33,678 nt of DNA from Steroidobacteraceae bacterium (GTDB lineage Bacteria > Pseudomonadota > Gammaproteobacteria > Steroidobacterales > Steroidobacteraceae). Both the position numbers and the translations under genes were made by a program. The notes under the pieces are model-generated. The model worked only from the letters and a program-made list of their open reading frames with translations, did no database searches and had not been told where the DNA came from. The stretch covers positions 1 through 33,678 of the forward strand of contig JADGHX010000031.1 of NCBI GenBank assembly GCA_019683695.1, in the 5' to 3' direction. Shown here one piece after another: positions 7,708 through 16,210 of this stretch; position 1 is the stretch's first letter; the number at the start of each line of letters is the position of its first letter.

Positions 7708-8821
7708 CCATTGATGCCGTCGATGGGCCGATACCGGCGGGGCTGATCCTGTGCTCCATGGTGGTGGCGCTGATCGCGCTCAAGAACGGCTACAACTGGA
7801 GCGATGTGGCGCGCACCGGCAAGATGGCTTTCGAATCGATCGCGACCCCGATCTTCATCCTGCTGGCGGTGGGTTCCCTGATCGGAACCTGGAACATGTC
7901 GGGAACCATCCCGACGCTCGCGTGCAGGCGTGGACCTCGGTCCCCGCTTTCCTCATCAGCCTGGTCCTGCTCTCGGCTCTCGCGCTCGGCACGCGCGCGG
8001 ACCCGAGCGTGGACACTGGAAGCGAGCTCAAGCAGCTCGACCAGCTGTTCTGGATCACGCCGTGGAATCTCATTCCGCTCGTTGCGCTCATCGTGATGTC
8101 GGTGCGGAAGTTTCCGCCTTCCCTCGCAATCATGCTCGCGGCATTGCTGGCGGGGATCATGGCGCCGTTCTTCCAGCGCGAAGCGGTGCTGCGGTTCGTG
8201 AACGACCCCACCGTGTCGGAGCCCGTGGCCTACCTCAAGGCGATCTGGGTCGCGATTGCGCACGGATATCAGGCTAACTCCGGCATCCCGGTGCGTGACC
8301 GGCTGCTCTCCCGCGGAGGGATGGACAGCATGCTGCTTACGCTCTGGATCATCATCGGCGCCATCACGTTCGGCACCTTGATCGACGAGTTCAAGTTGCT
8401 GCGCAAGCTGATCGATCCGATTCTGGAGCGGGCGAGGACGGTCGGGCGACTGATGACTTCGGTCGTCACCACGGGGTTTGCGCTGAACGTGTTTGCGGGT
8501 GACCAGTATCTCGCGCTTGTGCTGCCCGCACGGCTCTACAAGATCGAGTTTCAGAAGCGCGGCCTGCGCCCGCAGAACCTGTCGCGGGCCTGTGCGGACG
8601 GCGGCACGGTCACCTCGCCGCTCGTGCCCTGGAACTCCTGCGGGGCATTCCTCGCCGCGACGTTGGGCGTGCCGACTCTGGCGTACGCACCGTTCTGCTT
8701 CTTCAACATCGCAAGTCCGCTGCTCTCCATACTGTGGGGGATCACCGGGTTCAGGATCACCCGCATGGATCCCGCCGAGCTGCAGATGCAACCGACTACC
8801 GCGTCGGAGAAGCACGCCTGA
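7704..8821 (+). pseudogene. nhaC: Na+/H+ antiporter NhaC with lost start, internal deletion and frame change
   Basis: NhaC-family sequence begins without a start codon near 7704-7730 ([11 protein letters not shown], then [13 protein letters not shown]) and runs in one frame to WNMSGTIPTL near 7915. It resumes in another frame at QAWTSVPAFLISLVLL and continues uninterrupted to 8821, including FGTLIDEFKLLRKLIDPI, NVFAGDQYLALVLPARLY and TSPLVPWNSCGAFLAATLG. In intact NhaC a further 80-110 residues with conserved helices lie between the two parts, so an internal deletion occurred. The 5' end abuts the arcD remnant head to head at about 7710, where a second breakpoint lies. It is non-functional as written. 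The family identification is firm; the size of the missing part is recalled from the family and not measured. Confidence 0.85.
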
Positions 8822-9013
8822 GACGCAATAAGCTCCGAAACGGCGCATCACACGCCCAAGGTCATCGTTGGGCGAGCGCTTCTTCCACTTCGCACTTCAG
8901 TTGGAAGGGCGCGTCCGGGCGAGCGGGTGGCGCGAAACCCTCGGGATGGCGAAACTGTCCGCCCTCAACTGAGCAGGCGCTGACGGCGAGCGTGGGTGAA
9001 TGAGGCGAATGTC

Positions 9014-10231
9014 ATGAGTCTCGAGGAGATGACACAGATCGACAACGTGAAGTCATGGACCTCGGGCGTCGAGGTTGATTGGGATACGGTGGAGCAACTG
9101 CGGAACATCGCGGAGCTGCCGATTCTCGCCGGCCACGTCGCCGTCATGCCGGACGTGCATCTCGGCAAGGGCGCGACCGTGGGATCGGTGATCCCGACCC
9201 GGGGCGCGATCATTCCGGCCGCGGTCGGCGTCGACATCGGCTGCGGCATGGCGGCCGTCCGTACGGAGATTCTGGCGCATCAGTTGCCGGACTCGCTTCG
9301 CCGTCTGCGCTCACGCATTGAAGAGCGCGTGCCGGTCGGGTTCAACGCTCATGACCGGCCGCTGAACCCGATTCACGATGGCTTGCGGGGCGTGGCGCTC
9401 GCGAACGCCGGCAAGATGCTGGCGAAACGCTATGAGGCGCTGCGGATCATGGACGTGATCGGCCAGCACGATCACCGGCGCACGTACAACCAGCTGGGGA
9501 CGCTGGGCGGTGGCAACCACTTCATCGAGCTCTGTCTCGATGAGTCGGACAGCGTGTGGGTGATGCTTCACTCCGGGTCACGCAATATCGGAAAGACCAT
9601 TGGCGAGACGGCGATCCACATGGCGCGCGAGATCGCCGAGCGCCAGGAGCGCAGGCTGCGCGACCGGGATCTGGCGTGGCTCGATGAAGGAACGGCCGAG
9701 TTCGACATGTACGTTGAAGCGCTGCGTTGGGCGCAGGACTACGCCGCCCACAACCGCGCTCTCATGATGCACGAGGTGCTGATCGCGCTTCGCGAGGAGC
9801 TCGGGCGCGAGATCGCCACGCTCGAGAATGCCGTCCAGTGTCACCACAACTACGCATCGATTGAAGAGCACTTCGGCCGGAAGGTCTGGGTCACGCGCAA
9901 GGGCGCCGTCTCGGCGCGCGCCGGCGAGCTCGGCATCATCCCGGGCTCGATGGGCGCCCGGTCATTCATCGTACGCGGCAAGGGCAACGCGGATTCGTAT
10001 TGCTCATGCTCCCACGGCGCCGGCCGGCGTCTGTCGCGCGGCGCGGCGAGGCGGGCTTTCACGGTTGCCGATCTGAAGCAGCAGACCGCCGGCGTCGAGT
10101 GCCGCAAGGACGCGGGCGTCCTCGACGAAATACCGGGTGCGTACAAGGACATTGACGCGGTCATGGCCGCGCAGAGTGACCTGGTGGAGGTTGTGCATAC
10201 CCTGAAGCAGGTGATGTGCATCAAAGGTTGA
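9014..10231 (+). CDS. rtcB: RtcB-type RNA ligase
   Basis: RtcB joins RNA 3'-phosphate or 2',3'-cyclic phosphate ends to 5'-OH ends using GTP and Mn2+, in RNA repair. All signature motifs are present: PDVHLGKGATVGSVIP, the metal-binding VGVDIGCGM (Asp74, Cys77), GTLGGGNHFIEL (His169), HSGSRNIG (His186), CHHNYA (His277/278), the KGAVSARAGELG loop, and SHGAGRRLSR with His334, equivalent to the guanylylated histidine. The 405-residue length is normal for the bacterial group. I chose ATG 9014 because GAGG (9002-9005) lies 8 bases upstream; ATG 8996 would add six residues. No rtcA, rtcR or archease gene is adjacent, so the usual sigma-54 regulation is not visible here. Confidence 0.95.
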   Translation: MSLEEMTQIDNVKSWTSGVEVDWDTVEQLRNIAELPILAGHVAVMPDVHLGKGATVGSVIPTRGAIIPAAVGVDIGCGMAAVRTEILAHQLPDSLRRLRSRIEERVPVGFNAHDRPLNPIHDGLRGVALANAGKMLAKRYEALRIMDVIGQHDHRRTYNQLGTLGGGNHFIELCLDESDSVWVMLHSGSRNIGKTIGETAIHMAREIAERQERRLRDRDLAWLDEGTAEFDMYVEALRWAQDYAAHNRALMMHEVLIALREELGREIATLENAVQCHHNYASIEEHFGRKVWVTRKGAVSARAGELGIIPGSMGARSFIVRGKGNADSYCSCSHGAGRRLSRGAARRAFTVADLKQQTAGVECRKDAGVLDEIPGAYKDIDAVMAAQSDLVEVVHTLKQVMCIKG

Positions 10232-10342
10232 GACTGGATTTTCCTGACTTCCTCAGCCTCGGCGCCCCCGTCCAGGCCGCCCGCCGCTGCAGGGCGATCA
10301 CGTGGGCCAACGGTGAATGCGAGATTGTGCTGAGCGTTCGTT

Positions 10343-10464
10343 CCCCAGTCCTGTCCCGCGCCTGATCGACCAGACGCACTTTTCGATGGCGCAGCAGGAC
10401 GCTGCGGTACTACCTCAACGGCATGCGGCTCGAGACGGAAGGCAAGGTCTTGCGCACGGTTGCG
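10343..10464 (+). pseudogene. dnaN: dnaN (beta clamp) fragment A, domain II, frameshifted
   Basis: Directly after rtcB, one frame reads RLIDQTHFSMAQQD (10359-10400). One base further, another frame reads RYYLNGMRLETEG and ends LRTVA at 10464. Joined by deleting one base at about 10401, this is the start of sliding-clamp domain II, matching E. coli DnaN about residues 137-171 (recalled: RLIEATQFSMAHQD, VRYYLNGMLFETEG). A third frame immediately upstream gives SPVLSR, suggesting another shift near 10358. DFPDF at about 10240 resembles the DFP motif of domain I. After LRTVA the expected DGHRLA is missing. No start, no stop in phase and several shifts: a decayed remnant. Confidence 0.85.
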
Positions 10465-10496
10465 CCTGCTTACAGCACCAAGGTACGCCATCCACT

Positions 10497-10523
10497 CGAC
10501 GAGCGGCCTCGGGCCGCTCGTCG
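10497..10523. terminator. Perfect 12-bp stem hairpin between convergent rtcB and MBL gene
   Basis: Arms CGACGAGCGGCC (10497-10508) and GGCCGCTCGTCG (10512-10523) pair perfectly around a three-base TCG loop. No T-run follows on either strand. It lies between the ends of two convergent genes and about 30 bases beyond dnaN fragment A, so it may be a bidirectional terminator or a boundary structure of the fragment. Confidence 0.45.
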
Positions 10524-10577
10524 CGTTCATGAACGACAGCATTCGCCTCGTCGAAATCGGTTCACCTCAGCATCCGG

Positions 10578-12131
10578 CTATCGGGACGGCGCAGTGCGAA
10601 TGCGCAGGCTCGGGTGCCACTTGATGCGATGCTGGGCATCCACGTCGAACCCGTAGCCCTCGTTCACGCCTTCCTTGCCGCTGTGCGTGAACGCGAGCAC
10701 GCGATGCCCGTCCGTGCGAATGTGCACGATGCCGAAGTTGGTTCGCTCAAATGCGAAAAAGGGCTTCGTCGGGTCGAAGGTGGCCGTGGGTTTTCCCAAG
10801 GTATCGAGGAGCTTCGCCGGCCCTCGTTTACTGAAGAACGCCGCCAGCTCGGTAATGAACACCACCCCCGTGGGCCCGCGTGACACCTTGCCGAGCGCTG
10901 ACAGGAGTGTGGCCCGCGGATGAATATATTCCTTCGACGTTGACTCATCGCCCGAGGAGATCAGCGAAACCACGGGCCTCGCTTCCTCGAGCATCCTGAA
11001 ATCGAAATCATGCGAGCCGTGATGCGGCGCCTTGAGAATCTCGCACTCGAAGTCGGCGCTGGGAATCGCGGCCCTCAGATGCGCCATGGCCTGTTGGTTC
11101 AGATCGCCGGTCAGCAGGAACCGCACGTTCCCCGCGTGAATGCGCATCGCGATGGAATGACCGTTGATGGTGTGGGATGCCGAGAGGCTGCCGGTGACGG
11201 CCGCATCATCACTCAGGTGCATCTCCGTGGATTTCCGCGGCTCGCGCAGAAAGAGCAATGCCTCCCGGCCGCCGATCATCTCGGTAATCGGCCCGAGCAC
11301 GTCGATCTTCAGGCCCGGCTCGTCGAACAGCGCCCGCAGGCCGTTGGCCTTGCGCTGACTCACTCGTGAGCACGCGATGCGCCCGTGCTCGCCCCAGTGG
11401 CGCAGGGCGGCGACCCACTTCCTGAACGCACCATTGAGCTCGGCGGCCTCGATCGAGTCCAGATCGTCGACCAGCTCGGTGCAGAACATGTCCGTTCCGC
11501 GGGTCGCGGTACGGCCGAACATCTCCTCTACCGGCCGCGTGGTCTTGTCCGGAAGCTTCGTCGGCCGCTTTGCGAGGCCGTTGTGGAATACCTGATCCAC
11601 CGTGATGAAGAGGCGCTTCGTGGCACGGCGCGGATCCTCGGGCGTGCTTTCGAGCTTCTCCGAGGCCTTGATCTCCGTGAGCCCCGAGAAGTGGTCGGCA
11701 TCGCCATGCGTGACGATCATCGCATCCACGTGCAGGCGCTTCTGCGGCGTGGTGCGCGCAAAGCGCGCGGCCAGATGGCGTGCGAAGAGCTGATTGTCGC
11801 CGCCATCGATCAGGATGATCTTTCCGCCAGGGGTTTCGACGACCATGCCATCCCCCTGCTGCACGTCCACCATCGAAAAGCGGAACAGGGGCGTATCGCG
11901 GAACTTCACGCTCGGGCGCACCCGCGCGCGACTGCCGTGAAAGCTCCCGCCGATGATCTCGATCTGCACGTCGTCATCGTTGCGCTCCAGCACGCGTACG
12001 GGGTCGCCGAACGCCATCGCGAACGTCTTGCCGCTGTGGAGGCGCGCGCCGACGAAGTCGTCGTCGATGTACTTCAGCTCCGAAGGGTCCACGCCGAGAA
12101 CGTCGGTGTAGTAGTCGGTCAGGCCTGCCAT
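10578..12131 (-). CDS. ComEC-like MBL-fold metallohydrolase
   Basis: A 517-residue protein of the metallo-beta-lactamase superfamily, closest in layout to the stand-alone ComEC/Rec2-type hydrolases. Residues 1 to about 80 form a polar N-terminal region. The MBL core starts at FSMVDVQQGDGMVVET, then IILIDGGDN, the zinc motif THGDADHFSG (His142, Asp144, Asp146, His147), LLTGD (339-343) and KAPHHGSHD (His370, His371, His374). There is no signal peptide and no membrane segment, so it acts in the cytoplasm. The ATG at 12131 has GGAG 8 bases upstream; the open frame extends to 12254 but that part is not protein-like. The substrate is unknown; ComEC-type MBL domains are thought to act on nucleic acids or nucleotides. 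It is transcribed towards rtcB. Confidence 0.85.
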   Translation of the reverse strand: MAGLTDYYTDVLGVDPSELKYIDDDFVGARLHSGKTFAMAFGDPVRVLERNDDDVQIEIIGGSFHGSRARVRPSVKFRDTPLFRFSMVDVQQGDGMVVETPGGKIILIDGGDNQLFARHLAARFARTTPQKRLHVDAMIVTHGDADHFSGLTEIKASEKLESTPEDPRRATKRLFITVDQVFHNGLAKRPTKLPDKTTRPVEEMFGRTATRGTDMFCTELVDDLDSIEAAELNGAFRKWVAALRHWGEHGRIACSRVSQRKANGLRALFDEPGLKIDVLGPITEMIGGREALLFLREPRKSTEMHLSDDAAVTGSLSASHTINGHSIAMRIHAGNVRFLLTGDLNQQAMAHLRAAIPSADFECEILKAPHHGSHDFDFRMLEEARPVVSLISSGDESTSKEYIHPRATLLSALGKVSRGPTGVVFITELAAFFSKRGPAKLLDTLGKPTATFDPTKPFFAFERTNFGIVHIRTDGHRVLAFTHSGKEGVNEGYGFDVDAQHRIKWHPSLRIRTAPSR

Positions 12132-12508
12132 GGTTCTGCTCCGAACGGTGGGTGCGCGGTGACGCGCGGGGTTGAATCCGTGCTCTCCACTCGCCTTGAT
12201 TGAAGGCCGTCGTGTGCGTGCTTTGTGGCGACGCCCGTGGTCGGGATGCCGCATAGGCCGCCGGAAAAGCGAAGCGCAACGTCGGGCAGGAAATGCAGAA
12301 GGGCTGTGGATCGGGTGGTGGGGTGTCCGCGTCCATTGCCTTGCCTTCTGATTCTTGTTGCCGCCGCAAACCCTGCGGCAAGTGCTTGTTGGCGCTGGCG
12401 AGCCGATTTTAGGCCCGCTCGCATGAAGCGGGCAATCGACAGTTGGCTGCTTCGGGCGTGCCCTGCGCAGGCCGGCGCCCGCGCAACAACGCTGAATGGC
12501 GAGTCGAT

Positions 12509-12522
12509 CGTAACCGGTTACG
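12509..12522. repeat. Perfect 14-bp palindrome
   Basis: CGTAACCGGTTACG is a perfect palindrome in non-coding DNA, the size of a dimeric regulator site. No gene start lies close to it, so its role is unclear. Confidence 0.5.
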
Positions 12523-12691
12523 CGCCAACGTACGCGACGGCCTCCGGTGCTTCGGCGACAGGCCGAAGAATGAGATCAGCGATGCACACCCGCCTACGAT
12601 CGCTGACAACACTCCGGAGAATGCTCAGCAGGTCCTCCGGAAACTTCCGAGCGCTTCCGGATCATTTCGATTGTGAGGCGCGCCGCGGAAG

Positions 12692-12707
12692 GCCCTGAAT
12701 TCAGGGC
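12692..12707. repeat. Perfect 16-bp palindrome
   Basis: GCCCTGAATTCAGGGC is a perfect 16-base palindrome about 185 bases after the first one, in the same gene-poor region. It may be an operator or a small cruciform; no partner gene is evident. Confidence 0.5.
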
Positions 12708-13334
12708 GCTTGATCAGACACTCCGTAAGGTGGGCGGCCCGATTTCGAACAGCCTTCAAGAGCATGCGATCACTTTCCGCCGCGCGCTGCTCGAGATTGC
12801 GACCAGATCCACAACAGTGCCCCGGTTCCCGGACCGGGATTCAGGCGCCAATGACGTGCTCGCAGCGTTCACGGTTGACGAAGCGGGCATCAGGTCGAGA
12901 TCCAGCTGACGACCCGTCCCTTCCCTGCGCCCCGATCGGTTCTTCATGAACTACCCTTCCAGGAGCCTTCTCGAGACCAGGCTCTGAACGACCAGCCCTT
13001 CCAATGCGGGAACGGACTCTAGCATACCGCTGGCAACCGGACGCACCTGTCGAGGATCGTGCTGGTGCGACACCATTCATCTTGCGCTGGTCAGTCCCCA
13101 TCTGAACAAATCGAGGCATGTGCACAAATTGCACGGGCGACTCATGTAAGAGGCATCGTGGCTCAGCACTGCCGGCTGCAAATCGCAAGTCCACAAATTC
13201 CGCTTACCGAGCACTGCACACTCCACGTCCCTGCGTTGACGCACCTGTATTCCGCTGACAACATCGCGCGCCATCCGGTCGTCCCAATAACACGCACACC
13301 AGGACGCACCCAGCTCAAGCAGCCAGCACGAAAT

Positions 13335-14489
13335 ATGAACCAGAAAATTTTTCTTCTGGACGAGAATGACCAACTGGAAGTCTTGCATGAATCCGGTTAC
13401 AGCAGCGAAGACCTGCTGCAGGGTCTTCTGGCGAGATATCCCGATCTGCTGGCCGGCGACCAGATGAGCGACCGCTCACCCCGGCGATGGCTCCTGGTGT
13501 CCCGGGAGGTCGGTGTTCCGGGCGAGCAAGATGCTGGCGATCGCTGGTCTATCGATCACGTTTTCCTCGACCAGGATGGCGTGCCCACGTTGGTTGAGGT
13601 GAAGCGCAGCGTCGACACCAGGCTTCGACGAGAAGTTGTGGGTCAATTGCTGGATTACGCCGCGAATGCGATGGCCTATTGGCCGGCCGAGCGACTTCGA
13701 TCGTCTTTTGAACTTTCACACGCCGCGGAAAATGCCGATGCACTCTTGCGCGAGTTCCTTGGGGCTCGCGAAGACGAATTTGCAGTCGAGGACTTCTGGC
13801 AACGAGTGGACACGAACCTCCGAGCCGGGCGTCTGCGTTTGGTGTTTGTCGCAGACGTCATACCCGCAGAGCTCAGAAGGATCATCGAGTTCCTGAATGA
13901 GCAGATGGAAGCTGAGGTGCTCGGGGTGGAGATCCGTCAGTTTCGAAGCGGCGCGAGCGGCCGAACGACCCTCGTGCCGAAGGTCGTTGGCCTGACTGCC
14001 AAAGCGCAACTCAGGCGCAGTGCTGTCGCAACTCCGAAACGGAGCGCACCGTGGGATGCAGCTTCGTTGCTCGAGAAGATACGATCCAGCAGTCGTCCTG
14101 ACGAGGCACCGACAACCGAAGCCCTGATCGAGTGGGCCCGCACGCAAGGGCTCGGAATAGTCGGCGGAACCGGGAGCACAGGAGCGAGCCTGTACTTCAC
14201 CCTGAACGACGCTTCTGGGGTCACGCGAAAACCCTTCTACTTGTATCACGAGTCTCAAACACTGTTTCACATTCAGTTCCGGGAGCTGCCGGGCGTTCTT
14301 GACACCCTTGACGACCGCCGAAAGCTCGCCGAGGAGCTGCGGGAGCAAGCAGAGATCGAACTTGATCCGGAAGGATCGTATCCGGGCATTCGATTGACTC
14401 GGCTTCGGTCCCAGGAGACATCGAAGCGCTTTCTCATGGTGCTGCAACGATTGGTGGAGCGCATGCGCGCGCCAGCGCGCATCGACTGA
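13335..14489 (+). CDS. PD-(D/E)XK nuclease-like protein
   Basis: A protein of 384 residues. The N-terminal half carries a restriction-endonuclease-like core: WSIDHVFLDQDGVPTLVEVKR gives Asp74, Glu88 and Lys90, the D...ExK triad, followed by a helix with GQLLDYAANAMAYW. This layout is typical of uncharacterised PD-(D/E)XK proteins related to NucS/DUF91-type nucleases. The C-terminal domain (about 235-384, from WDAASLLEKIRSS to LQRLVERMRA) is an alpha/beta region I do not recognise. ATG 13335 starts the homologous-looking part; the frame is open to 13059 but the extra N-terminus (QIARATHVRG and so on) looks non-coding, and the ribosome site is weak. Its codon use is somewhat less GC-biased than its neighbours, consistent with transfer. 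A role in DNA cleavage or defence is inferred, not shown. Confidence 0.75.
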   Translation: MNQKIFLLDENDQLEVLHESGYSSEDLLQGLLARYPDLLAGDQMSDRSPRRWLLVSREVGVPGEQDAGDRWSIDHVFLDQDGVPTLVEVKRSVDTRLRREVVGQLLDYAANAMAYWPAERLRSSFELSHAAENADALLREFLGAREDEFAVEDFWQRVDTNLRAGRLRLVFVADVIPAELRRIIEFLNEQMEAEVLGVEIRQFRSGASGRTTLVPKVVGLTAKAQLRRSAVATPKRSAPWDAASLLEKIRSSSRPDEAPTTEALIEWARTQGLGIVGGTGSTGASLYFTLNDASGVTRKPFYLYHESQTLFHIQFRELPGVLDTLDDRRKLAEELREQAEIELDPEGSYPGIRLTRLRSQETSKRFLMVLQRLVERMRAPARID

Positions 14490-14636
14490 ATGCGTCGGCG
14501 CGAGCCGCTCTCGCGTGGGGCCCGCATTCGCTAGAATGCACCCGCTCCCGCATCCGCCCGGGCCGCCCCGTTGAGACGGCACCTTCCGTGAGGGATTGAT
14601 CCCCCTGGTGCGTACTCGGAGCAGAGGTGCATCCAA

Positions 14637-14930
14637 TTGAAGCCAAAGCTCGACCACCTGCTCGAAACGCTCCGTGACGCCACGCCGGACCATCCGCGCC
14701 TGCCCGAGCTGGAGGGGCTGCTCCGGGAACGCATCGCGCACATGGAGCTGCCGCTCTTCTGGCGGCGGTTCGGTTTTCACATTCGGGTGACTGCAGTGCT
14801 GGGTGCGTTTCTCTGGGGGATCCTGATGGGCTCTCATGGCACCTCCATGCCACTGCCGGCGCGCTCGGGCGAGCTGCTGGTGGACCCCCCTGAATTCCTC
14901 GCACCTTCCGGGAACGAGCCACGCCTCTGA
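14637..14930 (+). CDS. CnrY-like putative anti-sigma membrane protein
   Basis: A 97-residue protein with a cytoplasmic helical N-terminus (LDHLLETLRD, then LEGLLRERIAHM), one transmembrane helix (about 46-66, ending FLWGILMG) and a short proline-rich periplasmic tail. It stands 6 bases before an ECF sigma factor and is followed by a CnrX-like sensor, so by position and size it is a candidate anti-sigma factor of the CnrY/NccY type. It shows no sequence match I could name. The start is TTG 14637, supported by GAGG at 14624-14627 (spacing 9); the upstream frame has no alternative. The anti-sigma role is inferred. Confidence 0.65.
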   Translation: MKPKLDHLLETLRDATPDHPRLPELEGLLRERIAHMELPLFWRRFGFHIRVTAVLGAFLWGILMGSHGTSMPLPARSGELLVDPPEFLAPSGNEPRL

Positions 14931-14936
14931 GGTCGG

Positions 14937-15650
14937 ATGCTTGTCGTGGCTGCGGGGCTCCGCAAAACCTGCCATGAGCCGGTGTCGGCGCACGCCACGA
15001 CGCCGCGCGTTGCAGTGAGCCGCCCTGCTTCGCAGCCCACGGTGTCGCAGCCCACGGTGACACCGGACGATCACACCGATGCCGTGCTCGCCCGGCAAGC
15101 GCTGGACGGCGATGATGCCGCGTTCACCCGGCTCGCGAGCCGGCACAAGAAGTGGCTGTACCGCTTCATCCGTCGTTACGTGGGCAACGACGCGGACGCG
15201 TTCGATCTGCTGCAGGAGAGCTTCATCGCCGCATGGACCTCGCTCGACCGGTTCGACCCGGAACGCCCCTTCCACGCCTGGCTGCGGCAGATCGCGCTGA
15301 ACAAGTGCCGGGATCGGGGGCGCCGGGACAAGGTGCGCAGTATCATCCGCCGGCTCTCCTTGGGCCTGGAAGAGTTTGCCGCACGCGCCCGGTGGGCCAA
15401 TCCCGAAGCCGCCATCGCCACCCAGGAAGCCCTGGCGCGACTCGACAAGGCCATTGCCTCCCTGCCGCTCCAGTTGCGTGAGCCGCTGATCCTCACGGTG
15501 TTCGAGAACCTGTCGCACCGGGAGGCTGCGCAGATCCTGAGTGTTTCGGAAAAGGCGATCGAGACGCGCGTCTATCGCGCCAAGCAGCGGCTTTCCAGTG
15601 TCGTCGAGCGCGTCGATCTCCAAGAGTTCGCCGAGGACAGCGAGTCATGA
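14937..15650 (+). CDS. ECF-type RNA polymerase sigma factor (CnrH-like)
   Basis: An ECF (group 4) sigma factor of 237 residues. Region 2 is clear (residues about 55-120: FTRLASRHKKWLYRFIRR, DLLQESFIAAW, then the PERPFHAWLRQIALNKCRDR core-binding and -10 recognition segment). Region 4 covers about 165-225 (LPLQLREPLILTVFENLSHR, EAAQILSVSEKAIETRVYRA). The first about 45 residues are a low-complexity tail with the repeated words SQPTV/SQPTV, encoded by a near-perfect direct repeat, so the true start may be later than ATG 14937. ATG 14937 has GAGG just upstream. It lies 6 bases after the putative anti-sigma gene and overlaps the sensor gene by an ATGA. Confidence 0.9.
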   Translation: MLVVAAGLRKTCHEPVSAHATTPRVAVSRPASQPTVSQPTVTPDDHTDAVLARQALDGDDAAFTRLASRHKKWLYRFIRRYVGNDADAFDLLQESFIAAWTSLDRFDPERPFHAWLRQIALNKCRDRGRRDKVRSIIRRLSLGLEEFAARARWANPEAAIATQEALARLDKAIASLPLQLREPLILTVFENLSHREAAQILSVSEKAIETRVYRAKQRLSSVVERVDLQEFAEDSES

Positions 15651-16174
15651 AGACACACCCGTCACACAGCGGCACGCCCGCCCCGCAGCCGGGCGAAGCC
15701 GATCAGTACAGAAGCCTGCCGGCACGCTACGCGAAGAGTGCGTGGCGCAATTCGGTGATCACGATTGTGCTGGCGGGGCTTGCCGCATTCGTCGGCGCCC
15801 ATCTCGGCAGCCGCCAGCCAGAGGGGCCGCCGGCGCCGCTCAGCGAGCGGGTCTTCGAGATTCTGAACGAGGGCATCGAGCTCACGGATCAGCAGAAGCA
15901 GGCGATTCGTCAGATCAGCGAGCGCTACGCGCCGACGCGCGAGCGGCTGCGCATGCAGAGCCGCGGCCTGAACGTGCGCCTTGCGCGCCTGATGGCCGAG
16001 GAGCAGCGATTCGGGCCACAGACCGCCGAGAGTCTGGAACGGCTGCAGGATGTGATGGGTGAGCGACTGAAACTCTCGATGCAATACATGCTGGAAGTGC
16101 GGGAAGTGCTCACGCCCGAGCAGAAGGCCTACTTCGACCGGAAGGTGGCCGAAGAGGCCTCGCTCTCGCGCTAG
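15647..16174 (+). CDS. Periplasmic sensor, CnrX/Spy-CpxP-like
   Basis: A 175-residue protein with a cytoplasmic N-terminal 30 residues, one transmembrane helix (about 32-52, VITIVLAGLAAFVGAHLG) and a long helical periplasmic domain. That domain has the LTxxQ motif twice (ELTDQQKQAIRQI near 80 and VLTPEQKAYFDRK near the end), as in Spy/CpxP and in the metal sensors CnrX/NccX ('periplasmic heavy metal sensor'). The start overlaps the sigma-factor stop (ATGA), so the three genes form one operon that could relay a periplasmic signal to the sigma factor. The CnrX metal ligands (His/Glu/Met sites) are not obvious; there is no histidine in the sensor domain, so the signal may not be nickel or cobalt. 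Confidence 0.8.
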   Translation: MKTHPSHSGTPAPQPGEADQYRSLPARYAKSAWRNSVITIVLAGLAAFVGAHLGSRQPEGPPAPLSERVFEILNEGIELTDQQKQAIRQISERYAPTRERLRMQSRGLNVRLARLMAEEQRFGPQTAESLERLQDVMGERLKLSMQYMLEVREVLTPEQKAYFDRKVAEEASLSR

Positions 16175-16210
16175 GCGTGCAACGCGGCGATAGCGCGTTC
16201 GAGCACGCCC

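Larger units (their letters stand above)
12132..13334. other. 1.2-kb gene-poor region with palindromes
   Basis: Short open frames exist (for example 12673-12909, 78 codons), but none has a recognisable family, ribosome site or neighbour to support it. Structures seen are a 7-bp hairpin GCCCGCT/AGCGGGC at 12413-12433 and two perfect palindromes listed separately. The base composition falls towards the nuclease gene on the right (13060-13330). I searched by eye for further dnaN pieces here and found none that I trust. Confidence 0.45.

Noticed and set aside
10497-10577. Continuation of dnaN fragment A (peptide FMNDSIRLVEIGS resembling the clamp's N.IR segment)
   Set aside because: The resemblance is short, in another frame and interrupted by the hairpin; I did not extend the fragment on this basis.
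12673-12909. 78-codon open frame as a small gene
   Set aside because: No ribosome site, no recognised family, and overlapping frames of similar length exist; a match to clamp domain III was considered and not convincing.
13716-15623. 635-codon open frame on the minus strand
   Set aside because: It is antisense to the nuclease, anti-sigma and sigma genes, crosses gene boundaries and has no family-like motifs; GC-rich DNA produces such long shadows.
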